Position numbers and translations under genes: made by a program. The notes under the pieces are model-generated. The model worked only from the letters and a program-made list of their open reading frames with translations. It was not told the DNA's origin and searched no databases. From positions 28,943,214 through 29,007,213 of the forward strand of contig NC_135778.1 of NCBI RefSeq assembly GCF_028453695.1: 64,000 bases of DNA. The letters are read 5' to 3'. The DNA is from Augochlora pura. Taxonomy: Eukaryota; Arthropoda; Insecta; Hymenoptera; Halictidae. Below, piece after piece: positions 24,471-36,520 of this stretch (position 1 is its first letter; the number at the start of each line of letters is the position of its first letter).

Positions 24471-25178
24471 TCGCGTAACAAGGGAACTGGGCTTCTTAAA
24501 AATAGAAGGTCGAAGGGCCGCGATTAGGTTTCCTAGTTGCCATAACTTTGTTGGGTACGTGTGCCCGCGTCCGCCATATTTTTCGCGGTGCTCGCCTTCG
24601 AAGATTAAACTGGGACACCCTTTACAATTACCATAGGGCACCGAAGCCGGAATACGAAACCAGCCAGGGAGTATCTTCTATTCGCTACACGAAACCCATT
24701 AAAGACAAACCTTGGCCAGGGATCGATCGTAGCCATCGAACCTTACAGAATCCTCGGGGCTCTAAGTACAGGGCGGGACAGGGCTGGGTTTGCATAGGAT
24801 TCGCGCTGATCTAAAATTCGAAAAGGGCCGCCGGCGTGCCGTTAGGACGATGACAGATCAATACGTCGCCGCGGCGCTGTCTCTCTTCTCCGCTTCTCCT
24901 CCCCGGCGAAGTCTTCCGCCCTTACCCGAGATTCCTTTCGGGGTCCCCCCCTATAATAGAATGTTATATAAGCGGCCGTCTTCCACCCCAGACTGATCCT
25001 TTTATATGATAATTGCAACGTATTTGCCGGAGATCGTGTATAAACCGGCTTTATTGGGACGAACTGCATTGTCCCTCGGCGCGAGGCCGACGGATTCGCA
25101 GTGACCCTCATCCCTCTTCGTCCTATCCTTACTTCTGACCTTCGTTTACCTTCGGCCTACCTTCCCTGGCCGCCCTTC

Positions 25179-25180
<2 letters not shown>

Positions 25181-25210
<30 letters not shown>
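25181..25210. repeat. Poly-C run, 30 bases
   Basis: Longest homopolymer in the window, uninterrupted C. Confidence 0.96.
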
Positions 25211-25989
25211 TACTACCCTCGCCCAATATTACCTCCAATACTGCCGTTCGATCCCCGAAGAAAAGCGAAAGTTCGGACACGATTTAACTCGGCGATCTGT
25301 TAAAGCACCTCGACGAACCGAACAACAAATCATAGCTGCTAGTTTGTTGTACGTGCCAGATTCTTTACAAAATTTTAGCTGCATCGTCACGTTGCGAAAA
25401 AAAAACATTTTTCGAAAACTACCCCCTGTGACCTGCAGGAACGAGGACCGAGCTTAAACAATTCTTTCTCCACGACCATTTGAGATGTCCGAATGGAACA
25501 AAGTGGAAAATTTAGCTACGTTCTAGTGCTATTTTGTACATTTCCCGCGGAAATTTACCTCGCTTACCAAGGTAGCATTAATGTTTCGCATTAGCAGCAG
25601 CACGGGAACCGACTGCGAATGTTAGTCGCGTGTCAGAGAGTTTCCCCGAAATTTGCCGGGTGCCCCCTCCCCGCGGTCCTCCCCTAATTTCTTCGTAACC
25701 CTCGGTCTATATTTCGCCTAATTAGCGCGGTTAATCGAGGTCGCAGGGCCGGGGATGCAGCCAGCCAGCTGATCGAGCCCGGTGCATTCCGGCCGGGTGG
25801 CGAGCGCGGCTAATTTATCCTCGCACCTATTCGAAAGTTTCTTTCACGGGGGCCCGCTAAATATTCATGCGGGGAGGACGGCCGGGCAATATCGTAGAAA
25901 ATATTATGTTTCGGAACGAAAGTGGCTAGATGGCTAGAGCTTCCGAAGACAGGAGCGTGGCGCTGGTGCGAGAAAGAAGCGGGGACGGG

Positions 25990-26015
25990 GGCGAGGGAGG
26001 GAGGGAGGGAGGGAA
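25990..26015. repeat. (GGGA)n microsatellite
   Basis: Tetranucleotide GGGA repeated about five times. Confidence 0.9.
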
Positions 26016-26489
26016 GGGTCGGTCTCGCGGAAAGAAGACCGGGGAAAAAGTGAAACTAATTTTCGTTCGAGCCTGAGCCGCACCCCGGGTCTCTTCGTTC
26101 TCCCCGGCAGTTCGGAAAGTTTCCTCTGCTTACCTAGCAGGAAGTTGATATCCGTGGTACGTTAATCCCGCAAATAGATGACTTTACGAAATGGTACGAG
26201 ACTGTCTGGATGAGCGCCGCATCCCACGCTGCCAAGGATAAGCTTTCGCCGCTTCCGGCTGCCGGGCTCTCGCTCCTTTTCGAACCCGGGCTACAGCTTC
26301 TGTAGGCTGATAGTATCGGGCCACTGCTATCCAACCGATCCCCGGCAAACAAGTTTTACCCTGTTCCAGCTGTTTTCCGAGTTCGCCTCCCTAGATCACC
26401 GACGGAAAAGTCGAAAACGGGGTCTCCGGATCGAACGGGCATTAAACGTTATTAGTCGATCTTTGACTCGATGGAACTTCGCCGATACC

Positions 26490-27140
26490 GGTAGCAGACC
26501 GATGTATCTGGGCTAGTTTTAAAGCGGGGAGATTCTACTTTCATTTCATGCGAAGTGTTTATTTTTGATCGTTTTTCTTTTTATCGTGATGTGCTTTGGA
26601 ACGCAAGGGTGGTTTTTGGTAACATTTTTCTATTACGTGTGATTTTGTAGACTTTGACAAATCGTAGTATCGTGGAAAATTGTCAAAGGGTGGTCTTTGT
26701 GGGCTGATTTTAAAGGGGGAAGCTTCTACCTTGAGCCTCAGTAAGTTGTTAATTTTTTTATAATTTTTGTCCTAGCGTGAAATGCTTTGGAACGCAAGGG
26801 TGGTTTTTGGTAACATTATTTGAATACGCGTGACTTTATAAACTTTGATAAATCGTAGTATCGTGGAAAATTGTCAAAGGGTGGTCTTTGTGGGCTGATT
26901 TTAAAGGGGGGAAGCTTCTACCTTGACCCTCAGTAAGTTGTTAATTTTTTTATAATTTTGATCTTTCTGTGAAATACTTTGGAACGCAAGGGTGGTTCTT
27001 GGTAACATTTTTCAATTATATGTAACTTTGCGAAATTCGATAAATTTATAGCATCGTAAAAATATTGTTATAGGACGATTTAGGTGAGCTCATTTTAAAG
27101 AGTGAAATCTCTACTTTGACACCCTTAAAATTGTTTTTCA
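26490..27140 (+). repeat. Repeat family C, tandem array of four units
   Basis: The GGGCT(A/G)(A/G)TTTTAAAG anchor is at 26510, 26701 and 26892, with a diverged copy at 27086 (periods 191, 191, 194). Units share GCTTTGGAACGCAAGGGTGG and TGTCAAAGGGTGGTC. The middle two are almost identical, indicating recent exchange. Confidence 0.93.
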
Positions 27141-28035
27141 AAACCTTCCACCATTACACAAAAATTCTCTACAATATAAGAACAATATACATATATAATT
27201 TTGCAAGTTCAAAAATTTGGACAGAACTCAAAATATTTATTTCAAGACTGTAACCATTCAGAATTTGATAAATGAAGCCTCCGCTATCCAACCAGCCTAG
27301 AAAATTAGATTTTCGATACCATTTAATTGCAAAACAGTCTAAAAATGAATCTCCAATACTAAACGCTTTAAACACCATTTTTCCAAAATTTATAACTCCG
27401 CCATTTCGATAGATTTTTACTTGGAAAAAAATTGCAATAAAACGCTGAAACACGCATTTACGCGACGTAAAATTTTTAGAATTATGTGCTCAGGCGATAG
27501 TTCTGTAATAAATTCGGAAAGTTTGCTTGTTTCCAGACCCCTCGGATTGCGGGACAGACCGGACGTCGAACGGCATCGTGATGGCGGATTTCCAAAGGGT
27601 GGCCGCCCTTTATGATTTCGTAAATGGTGAAATGTCCATCGAATTGCTTTTTCCAGGTGTTTTGACAAGAAGCGTTTCATTCGTGCCGCGTTACAGCCGT
27701 TGAAACGCCAAGATGCTCGACCGCTTTCACAGTCACTTAGTTCCTCGAGTAGAGAGGGATGGATAAGGAGGGCAGAGAGGGTGGAAGGAAAAGGGCGAGC
27801 AGGAGAGCACTTAAACACTCTGACAGTTAAATTTAAACTGCCCTGTGTTGCGTGGACTGTCATCCTCCGGTGTTGATTTGCGTGGCAATCTCGAAACTCG
27901 TTTCGCCCAGCTGTTACACGAATCGCCGACTATTGTTAACGATTACTTAAACATTTCAACGAACAACGTTCCGTTCTCACACGTTCCGTTACCCTAATTC
28001 CGAGTTTCAAAGTCGCTGTCATTCTCGCTTCTTGA
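27141..28035. other. Unique non-coding DNA
   Basis: AT-rich left half, more CpG on the right. The minus-strand ORFs 27169-27453 (94 codons) and 27417-27863 (148 codons) overlap in part, lie in different frames and have no recognised domain. A pyrimidine-rich AG-GT junction near 27653 lacks a donor consensus. Confidence 0.5.
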
Positions 28036-28480
28036 AAAATTTTTCGGTTTCTAAAAAGCACGCAGCTGTCGTAACTTCGTTAATTTTTTACAGTTCAACA
28101 GTAAATGTTGCATAACTTTCATTTACGTAGATTTATTACTCAAACTATCCTGAATACGATGATATATATTTTTTTAAATATTCTAAGCTCGGCAATATTT
28201 TTAAAAATATCCACAAAGTTACAAAACGCATTTTACACCCTGTAGTGACGTTTTCAACTTTGTCAAATTTTTTGCGGTTCAACCGTAAATGTTGCGCAAC
28301 TTTTTTTACGTAGATTTATTCCTCAGACTCTCCCGAATCCAACGATATATATTGTTTAAATGTTTCGAGCTCTGAAACATTTTTAAAAACAGCCACAATA
28401 TTCCAAAACGCATTCCGCACCCTGTAGTTATATTTTCAAGTTAGTCAATCCTTCGCGATTACACCATAAGCACATCTCAA
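28036..28480. repeat. Local tandem array, about 184-bp period
   Basis: A CAGTTCAACAGTAAATGTTG-like anchor is at 28091 and 28275, with a weak third at about 28454. Two units end with CACCCTGTAGT, the reverse complement of the ACAGGGTG often found at ends of insect DNA transposons, so the array may derive from a transposon end. Confidence 0.85.
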
Positions 28481-29435
28481 ACTCGTTTCACGCAAAACAA
28501 TTCTTTTGACTCTGCCAAACAAATTTTCACAACGTTTTCTAAAAACTGCAACATTTTTTCAAATACGTGAATATTTTTTCTCAGATACATCTAAACGTTC
28601 TAAAATTAAAATTAAATCTAGAACACCCCAAACTCAAACAAAAGCAATGACATATTATTTAACATTTGCAAACAAAAATGAATTTTCAAAGTAAGACTTC
28701 AAATAAGTCGAGCCAATTAATTGTTAATTAACCGACCGAAAAAAAAGACAAAGGTTGCAGGGATCATCTACGGATCGGGAGGAGAATTTCACCGTGGAGG
28801 CCAGTGGCGTAGAACGAGGGTTCCCCCCTCGGGTTCAATTTGCCCGTAATTTGACCTTCGCTAATTAACCTGTATATAATTGGATATGTTTAAGGGGATC
28901 GCGACTGCGCGGAGCGTAAACGTTTCGATGCCGAGGCTCTGCGGAGCTATAGCTTGTCACTTATGCGAGGAGGATTCGATGGCCGGCAAGCAGTCTGAGG
29001 GCACCCATGGGGTCTTTTACCCGGAATCTTTTCTACGGTAATGCGATTCCACGATAAGGTCGCCGAATAACCGGTTAAAGGTCCTGGAGTGACCGTATTC
29101 GCTGTTTACAGCGCGCAACGGCCTTTACGTACCATAAGAAGTCTAATAAAGAGCAGTTCAACCGAGTAGTTTTCTTTACCATTACACCCCCGGCACCACC
29201 ACCCTCCCACCTCCAACGAAACTTCACTGTCGCCGATTTTCTACCGTTGCCGGTTTAAGCTCCGGCATCTGTGTTTGTAAATAAAACGCATTTCGAGCAA
29301 GATGTCTCCGATTCATTGTCCGCACCTGGCCCCTCCATTCACCGAACCGGCGCGGCGTCCCATTGGCGTCCAACGAATTTTTGTTTCTTATAAACGAGAA
29401 GATTTTACAAACGATCTTCCCGTATTAAATGTACT
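28481..29435. other. Unique non-coding DNA
   Basis: AT-rich to 28740, then CpG-richer, with CACCACC-type sequence at 29190-29210. No gene or repeat was recognised. Confidence 0.5.
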
Positions 29436-30150
29436 CGCAGAATATCCAATGTATTTATTGTATTACGCTTTAATATATTTTATATATTATTACGTATTTT
29501 AAAGGTATTAAATATATTGTCACATATTTTAATATACTGGAGGTGTTATTACATATTTAAATATATCTAAGGTGTTAGTACATATTTTAATATATTAGAT
29601 GTATTATTATACCTTTTGATATATTAATTATGTTATGATACGATTTAACGTATTGAACATGTTATTATATGTACATTGATATATTAAATATCTTAAGTAT
29701 ATTTATGTATTGTTACGATAATTATATTAATATGAAATGCAATACAGTTAAATATTCTTGAAACAATTAGTATATTCATATCTGTTACAGTTTAGGCTGT
29801 ATATCGTATATAATTATGTATGTTCTATATAGTAATTATATACTAATATATTGTGCATTGATATACTACGTGTTTATGCATTATATATTAATTTACTACA
29901 CGTTGATATATCGAATATTATTATATTTTACATTAATATACTGTATATTAATATATTCTATGTTAGCATATCGTATATTAATATATACTATTTTAGTATA
30001 TCATATATAAAATATATTATACATTAACACATTGTATATTAATATGTTATACAATGATATATTGTCTATTAATATATTATACAATGTTACATTGTATATT
30101 AATATATTACACAATGATATATTGTATATTAATATATAATAGAGTAAAAT
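29436..30150. repeat. AT-rich TATATTAATATAT minisatellite-like tract
   Basis: Over 700 bases almost entirely of A and T with recurring words TATATTAATATAT and ATTATACA(A/T)TGATA. It gives a spurious Tyr/Ile-rich ORF at 29816-30010. It ends directly upstream of the splice-like junction at 30151-30178. Confidence 0.9.
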
Positions 30151-30178
30151 TCGTTTTTCTTATCTGTTACAGGTAAGT
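30151..30178 (+). promoter_or_regulatory. Candidate recursive-splicing ratchet point
   Basis: A pyrimidine-rich stretch (15 of the 19 bases before the AG) leads into TCTGTTACAG|GTAAGT, with the junction between 30172 and 30173. The 3' acceptor is followed at once by a perfect GTAAGT donor, leaving a zero-length exon. This juxtaposition is the known signature of recursive splice sites in long insect introns. If real, the plus strand here is an intron that is removed stepwise. A chance AGGTAAGT preceded by pyrimidines cannot be excluded from one sequence. Confidence 0.5.
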
Positions 30179-30770
30179 GAAATCATCATCCGCGCCACCA
30201 ATGATTTCGAAGGACCATAGGATAACCGATCCAGGTATTTATTTCTAAATCGCAGTGCAACAATTAAAGAAGGACTTTTTTACGAAAGATTTGTAGAACG
30301 ATTCTCGTCCGTTTGACGTTTAAGAAAAATAATCTATATTTATTGGAACCGCGTGGACAGTAACTGAAATTAAATCGCGCCCCTTTCAACGACGAGAGGA
30401 GACTTCTTTGAGGCTCGCCCTTTTGTTTCATCATCCCTTAGCCCCCCCCCCCCCCCCCCCCCCCCACCCCGCCGCAAGGAAAAGGTTTCCCCGGAGAATG
30501 GATGCTCGTCGTATCGGTATTTAATCTAGAGACTTCGCTTCGCATTCTCGGCAGCTCCACCTCCACCCCCGGCTTTCAGTAACTACTCACGTGTGTACAC
30601 GGCTGTGTTTGTAATCGTTCGCAGTATCGGTGTTTCTCATCACGCTCGGCCTTTCGTTTATTTCATCCCTCTTCCCATTGTGCTAGAAAACCGTATTCGA
30701 CAGAAACTATGGTCATTCGGGGAACTATAGAGCTACGAACCTCTCCTCCGCACGGTGTCCTCTCGGATAC
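30179..30770. other. Unique non-coding DNA with a poly-C run
   Basis: Follows the splice-like junction without an open coding exon. Contains a 24-base poly-C run at 30442-30465. Confidence 0.55.
30442..30465. repeat. Poly-C run, 24 bases
   Basis: Uninterrupted C run, then A and CCCC. Confidence 0.96.
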
Positions 30771-31290
30771 TACTAGCCCGAAACTATTCGGAAACGTGGA
30801 ATCAACTTTTTGGTTTCCGTCACCCGTTCTCGAGAAAATGGAGTTTGAACATCCAAAAAATAAAGTGGCTAGAATGTAAATTTAATTTGAATACGTTCAT
30901 GAGGGATATGCTTGGATTCCACGTCAAAAACTACGTCGAAAATATGGAATCAACTTTTTGGATTCGGTGCCTCGTTCTCGAGAAAATCGAATTTGAAAAT
31001 CCAAAAAACAAAGTGGCTAGTATGTAAATTTAATTTGAATACGTTCATGTGGGATATGCTTGGATTCTACGTCAAAAACTGCGACGAAAATGTGGAATGA
31101 ACCTTTTTGATTCGGTGTCCCGTTCCGAGAAAATCGAATTCGAAAATCCGGAAAACAAAGTAGCAAGAATACGAAAGCGATTTAAACATTGCCGTGTGGG
31201 GTGTCGTACGATTCCGCGACGAAAACTGCGTCTGAAACGTGGAACAACATTTTCGTCGACGACGCTGCGTTCTCGAAATAAAAGGGCTTT
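30771..31290 (+). repeat. Local tandem array, about 148-bp period
   Basis: A CGTTCTCGAGAAAAT-like anchor is at about 30829, 30977, 31126 and, degenerate, 31272 (periods of about 148, 148 and 146). Units share ACGTGGAATCAACTTTTTGG, AAAGTGGCTAG(A/T)ATGTAAAT and ACGTTCATG(A/T)GGGATATGC. The first three are similar enough to keep partly aligned frames (30755-31100), which creates Lys/Asn-rich ORFs without known function. Confidence 0.92.
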
Positions 31291-32050
31291 TGTGTTTTTT
31301 GAATTTTTTGAATTCTTTTTTCTCGCGAACGGAGCTTCGGATCGAAAAATTTCTTTGCACATTTTCGACGCGGATTTCACCGTAGAATAACCTGTCGCTG
31401 GTTTTATTATAAAAGAAGAGCTCGTTTCGAAGTTGTGCAAGGTTTTCCGTCGTGCCGGTGGTAATTTATTCGCGTTATACCGAATACGGGCACCGTGGAC
31501 GTTGAATTTGCAGATCCGGCCGCCATAAAGTATGTCAGGAAGGAGAGCATTCTCAGCATCGCGGGAAAAATGGACGTACGAATGAGCTCGCACTTGATGA
31601 ACGGATGGCTGGGCTGGTAGATATTTATAAAAGTCCGTTCGGCGGGGGCGGTTGCGGACGGTGGCGCGCCCGCGTTATGGGTGAGCGCGTGTCGAATGGC
31701 GAGGGCCGGGTGAAAAAGGCGACTAAGAGGTGACGAGGGTCAAAGGATGCATTGTCGTAACGAGTCGTAAAAAAACCTGTAAAAGGTTAAAACGCGCCGA
31801 CCTGACCACGGACTCGCCGGAGAAGAAAAAGTCCTTCAGAAGCGTGAAAGACGGTCTTGCCCGCGCGGCACCGTTTTGCCTTCAAGATCATCAGGTGTTG
31901 CACGAATGGCCGCCGGCCGCCTTTCAATGCCGTCAAAAGTCCCTCTAAACCGCCCCTTCGACCCTCGACGTCGCAAATGAAAACTCAATTTCCGATTAAA
32001 TAAATCTCACGGTCCTTTACTCGCCAACATTGTTTATCAAAAATTCACCT
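31291..32050. other. Unique non-coding DNA
   Basis: Contains a TTTATAAAAG word at 31623-31632 followed by a GC-rich stretch. It resembles a TATA box but no initiator match lies about 30 bases downstream. Minus-strand ORF 31072-31593 (173 codons) runs across the repeat array and has no domain. Confidence 0.5.
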
Positions 32051-32500
32051 AAAAGAGTATTTATTTATCTGAGTTATAAAAAAAATATGCACCGCCAGAA
32101 AACGCTTCCTTTGCATTTATAATATTTTTTCTAAAGCAAAGAGTTTTCGAGATATTCGAGGAAATATGTTTTACCACCCCTAAATTCGAGGACTGTTCTC
32201 TCACGTTAGGAGAGGTCGATTTGAAAAATAAAAAATCTCAGTAGCACAGGCTTTTGTGGTCTATATCATAGTTGAATCATAAAAAAAATATGCTCCATCA
32301 AGAAATGCTCCCTTTACATTTTTAATATTTTTTTTCTAAAGCAAAAAGTTTTCGAGATATTCGAGGAAATATATTTTACCACCCCCAAATTTGAGGGCTG
32401 TTTTCTCCCGCTTAGTGCGGTCAATTCCGAAAGAAAAAAATCTCAGTTGCACAGCTTTTCGTGGACTATATTACGGTCGATTGTCGTGAAAATCGACGGA
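32051..32500. repeat. Local tandem array, about 203-bp period
   Basis: AAAAAATATGC(A/T)CC is at about 32083 and 32286. Units share TTTTTTCTAAAGCAAA, GTTTTCGAGATATTCGAGGA, ATTTTACCACCCC and AAAATCTCAGT(A/T)GCACAG. A partial third unit begins near 32460. Confidence 0.9.
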
Positions 32501-32999
32501 AGGGGAGATTTGTAAATATTCGAGGAAAGCGATGTTTTCTCAAGCGTTGATGCACGCGTAAAGGTTATGGTCGGAAGTTGCACTCTTCCAGAAACTTTCG
32601 GCGAACGTTAGCACGAGCTACGTAATTCACATCTCACGTCAGCCGGGCCCCTGTATAAGTAAAGTACACCTACGTGAAGTTTTTCCTAAATGAACTCCGT
32701 AATTTAATGCGACGTGTGAGCGTTCACTGTCGTATTTCATGACTCGAACAATATCGTTACGTAACCCGCTACGCTTTTAAAGTAGACGTATACGTGTTTC
32801 CTTCCGGCGGAACTCGATCCGGCGATAATTTTCTGTAATCGACTGCAACCGCTATTTCTCCGTGCCTAACATAATATTACGGCCGCGTTAAATTGCAACG
32901 GGGATAGCTTTGGATTATCTGATGTCGATTCTAGGAATCCACGAGGGGCTGGTCGAGTTTTGAAAAATGTCCCGACCGTTGGAACGCGTCGTTGAAAAA
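32501..32999. other. Unique non-coding DNA
   Basis: Moderate GC; no ORF above 60 codons and no recognised repeat. Confidence 0.5.
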
Positions 33000-33880
33000 T
33001 ATACCACCGCATTCGGGAAAATTTGCCGAATCGTTCTACGTATTAAACATTTACGCAGCTATCATTGTTGAAGCTCCAAAAATTCGGAAAGTTGACTTTT
33101 TGAAAATTTGATGAACGCCGGTGGGAGCACCGGACCGGAAATTTTTTTAATAGGTTCAAACCGATAGAGAATCGTTGAAAGATGTATCGTTGTGTTCGTG
33201 AGAATCTACGGAATAATTCTACGTGAAAAGATTTTCCCGTAGCCGACACAGTCGAAGCGCAAAAAAATTTCCAAAATTCCAACCAAGTAAATTCGTCAAG
33301 GGATAATGCCTCGCCTGACTAAAAAATTATTTAAAAACGTTTAAACCTTGATAATATCGTTAAAAAAATATATGACTGCATTCGCAAAAGTCTAAAGAAT
33401 AATTCTACGCAAAAAACATTCTCATAGCTATCACAATCGAGACGCAAAAAATTCCCAAAATTGCATCGAATTTGAAACTGAATCCCAAAATTTCGTTCGA
33501 CAACCATAATATTATCTCGTTTGGTTCAAAAATTCTTTAAACACATTTAAACCTTGACAATATCGTTAAAAAAATATATGACTGCATTCGCAAAAGTCTA
33601 AAGAATAATTCTACGCAAAAAACATTCTCATAGCTATCACAATCGAGACGCAAAAAATTCCCAAAATTGCATCGAATTTGAAACTGAATCCCAAAATTTC
33701 ATTCGACAACCATAATATTATCTCGTTTGGTTCAAAAATTGTTTAAACACATTTGAACCTTGACAATATCGTTAAAAAATATATGATCGCATTCGCAAGA
33801 GTTTACAGAACGATTCTACGCAAAGAACGTCCGTCTATCTGTCACGATCGACTCGCAAAAAATTCGCAAGGTCGACGCGG
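33000..33880 (+). repeat. Local tandem array of five units, 183-206 bp
   Basis: A GAAT(A/C)(A/G)TTCTACG anchor is at 33028, 33211, 33397, 33603 and 33808 (periods 183, 186, 206, 205). The copies at 33343-33548 and 33549-33754 are nearly identical while the outer copies are diverged, the pattern expected from a recent unequal exchange inside an old array. Confidence 0.94.
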
Positions 33881-34242
33881 GGGCGCCTCCGCGAAAAAGT
33901 AACTTTGAAATTTTGTATTCACCGGCCAAGAATCTATTTCCGCGTGGATGTAGCGGCGTGCAGTTTTTGAGTGACAAGGTTGCGGCGCGGCCGCTGCTGT
34001 CTGCCCGACGCGGAGAGCTGGCTCGCTCGCTCGCTCGCTGGTCGCGCAAATATTCAGCGAGAGCTCGATAAATTCCAAGGAAACGGTTTCCTCGAGCGCT
34101 GTTCCGCGGGCGGCTGCATATTTTTCCGGGAACGGTGTTCCTGCCACGGCGAGGAATCACTTGAGCTTGATAGGGAGCGGCGCGAGGCTCCGTGTGCCGG
34201 CTGTGTAGCGCAGACAATCGCTGATCCGAAAGTTCCGTGGGG

Positions 34243-34283
<41 letters not shown>

Positions 34284-35929
34284 ATAGAGGGAGAGGAAGA
34301 GAGAGAGAGAGAGAGAGTGAGAGAGGACGGGAGAGCGAGAGGATCGCGCGCAGCTATTCGCTCTCTCGGGGCCAACGCAGATCGATTACACGACGCCGGA
34401 ATCGGAAAGCGCGTCGAAGAATTATGAGTCGAGGAGAGGCGGACCTTGCAGCCTGTCCGAGCATCGATGACAAATTTGCTTTCGTCTCAGAAACGTTCCC
34501 GGGACAATAATTCTCTCCCCCCCACTCTCTTCCTCTTTTCGAATTTAACCAAAATATTTCACCCCTTCTGTCACTTTCTCTAATTCGCGATGCGATCGTA
34601 CGCGACGTTCCAGATATTTTTGCTATGTTCTGCAGGACCGCGACAATGATTTTGTCGAGGTTATGTCTGACTCGAATGTACAGCGAGAAATAATTTTAAC
34701 TTGATAGAAAAAAGTTAAGGGGCTGGGAAAAATTTATGAAATTTTGAATCTTCTGAGTTTCCTCTTTCAGCTTTCTGAGAGTGGATAATTGTTTGGTAAA
34801 TTTTTGGAACATTGTTCATGGAAGGATAGCGATGCCAATTTTTGTACACGTGTTCTAGGGTGTGAGTTTAACTACTAAAAAGTGGCGATAAAAAAAAGAG
34901 GACTGTAAGTGGGTTGAAAAAATCGTAGAAGGTTGTGTTTATTCTAAGATGAGAATTATTCTTGGTTAGTGATGTTGATAGAAGCATTGTTCACGAGTCA
35001 GTATTGTTGTAAATTTTTGTAGGCATAGTTCGATGCGGGAACTATAGCATAAAAAAATAACAGTGATATATGGAAACTATAAAGATGTTTAAAAAACAGC
35101 GAAAGTCGTCGAAGTTTTAGAGACGTGCAATTTTGGAAAAAGGAGACGCGGGAGAACGTTTGATGCTTTCGCCATAGAAGTTATGGGGGGTGTTTCTGGA
35201 GGTATTAGAGCAGAGTCGGAGGACACCAGAGGAAATGGAGTAAAGTATCGATTACAGGCCTCGAGGTGTTGCAGCCTCCCCCTCGTTGAAAATTTACGGC
35301 TGACTTGAAACTTTCGCCGACAAGAATGTAATCTTCTTGATTGATTGACTCACTTAGGGTCCGGCTGCGTAAGCACTACGATAGTTGGTTACTTTGCCGT
35401 AATTATAAATACTAAACCGATCATCGTGAATTAGATTAGCCCGTGCCCGGACCAGAACCGATTAAAATAGATCCGCTGACACGTCGTCCAAGTTTCTCGA
35501 TCAATCATCGACTTTCCCCGGATCGAGTTATGAAAATTCTAACGAGTCAGTAAATTAAGATCACGCTCGCATAATCGACTGCCGACCTTGAACATCTATT
35601 CTCAGATAAAACAACCCACTGCCTCCTATCATTAACATACTCTTTAAAAGAACATCCAAGTCGTTCAATAATTAAAATTAATTGTTCAGTGGCAAAATTC
35701 ATGGTTCAAGTTTCGAAATTTTTGTCGAAACACGATCATTGGCCAAAAATAATCCACATTTAGGCAAATATAATTACACGTTTCACATTTAATTAATCAC
35801 ATTTAATAAGTGAGCGCACGAGGAGACGAACGCAGAGAGAAGAAAGAAACGACTCGTCGGCGAACAGAAGACGATCGCTCGCCGATCGTCATTTCCCGAT
35901 CATGTCTAAAGCCACGTATCGCAATGTTA
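33881..35929. other. Unique DNA: CpG-rich block, GA microsatellite, AT-rich tail
   Basis: 33940-34240 is very CpG-rich and has a GCTC tetranucleotide run at 34021-34040. The GA microsatellite at 34240-34340 gives an Arg/Glu-rich ORF (33971-34510, 179 codons, the longest in the window), which is compositional. 34640-35110 has faint internal repetition that may relate to the 37.2-kb array. 35200-35800 is plain. Confidence 0.5.
34240..34340. repeat. (GA)n microsatellite
   Basis: Two long GA runs separated by ATAATAGAGGGAGAGGAA-like purines. Confidence 0.95.
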
Positions 35930-36520
35930 TGGGGCCACATATTTAGGGCTCCATTTCTAACAAAATCTTGCGGAGATGTTCGCAAAATAGGCTTAATTTC
36001 CGAAGACTTCTTTATGCCGAGAAGAACTCGGAAGATTGACAATTTTTTGAAAAAGTAACCGACGACCAAAAACTGCATAATTTTTAGGAAGTGTAAAAAC
36101 GATGTCCAATTACTTGTAAAAAATTTTGGAGCTCACAAATTTACAAAATGGCGGAATTATTCGAAAATTTGTGATTCTAGTTCCCAAAGACTTCTTTGTA
36201 TAGAGAAAGCTCTGAAGTTTAAAAATTCTTTAAACAAATGACCGTCTACCAAAAGCTCCACAATTTTTATGTGATGTAAAGACGGCGTTCGGTTGTCCGT
36301 AAGAATTTGTCTAGCCCACAAATTTGCAAAATGGCGAAATTATTCGAAAATTTGTGATTCTAGTTCCCAAAGACTTCACTGTACAAAGCTCTGAAGTTTA
36401 GAAATTTTTTAAACAAATAACCGTCGACCAGAAACTCCACAATTTTTATGTGATGTAAAGACGGCGTTCAGTTGTCCGTATGAATTTTTCTAGCCCACAA
36501 ATTTGCAAAATGGCGGAGTG
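35930..36520 (+). repeat. Local tandem array, about 184-bp period
   Basis: A CCAAAGACTTC-like anchor is at about 36005, 36188 and 36372 (periods 183 and 184). Each unit has CACAAATTT(A/G)CAAAATGGCG and ATTCGAAAATTTGTGATTCT. The last repeat fragment ends at a sharp shift to CpG-rich sequence at 36521. Confidence 0.92.

Larger units (their letters stand above)
24471..26489. other. Unique non-coding DNA
   Basis: CpG-rich overall. Contains a 30-base poly-C run at 25181-25210 and a GGGA repeat at 25990-26015. A TTATATAAGC word at 24964-24973 resembles a TATA box, but no good initiator follows. ORFs 24548-24814 and 25101-25457 are unrecognised; the second reads through the poly-C run. Confidence 0.55.

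Noticed and set aside
26120..26150. Minus-strand junction CTGCTAG|GTAAGC
   Set aside because: The pyrimidine tract is short and the donor is non-consensus at its sixth base; expected by chance in 64 kb.
30755..31100. Repeated Lys/Asn-rich peptide in successive frames
   Set aside because: A consequence of 148-bp tandem repeat units; the frame is not kept over the whole array and stops occur.
33971..34510. Longest ORF (179 codons, plus strand)
   Set aside because: Its centre is the translation of a (GA)n microsatellite and its flanks have no motif. A minus-strand ORF covers the same bases.
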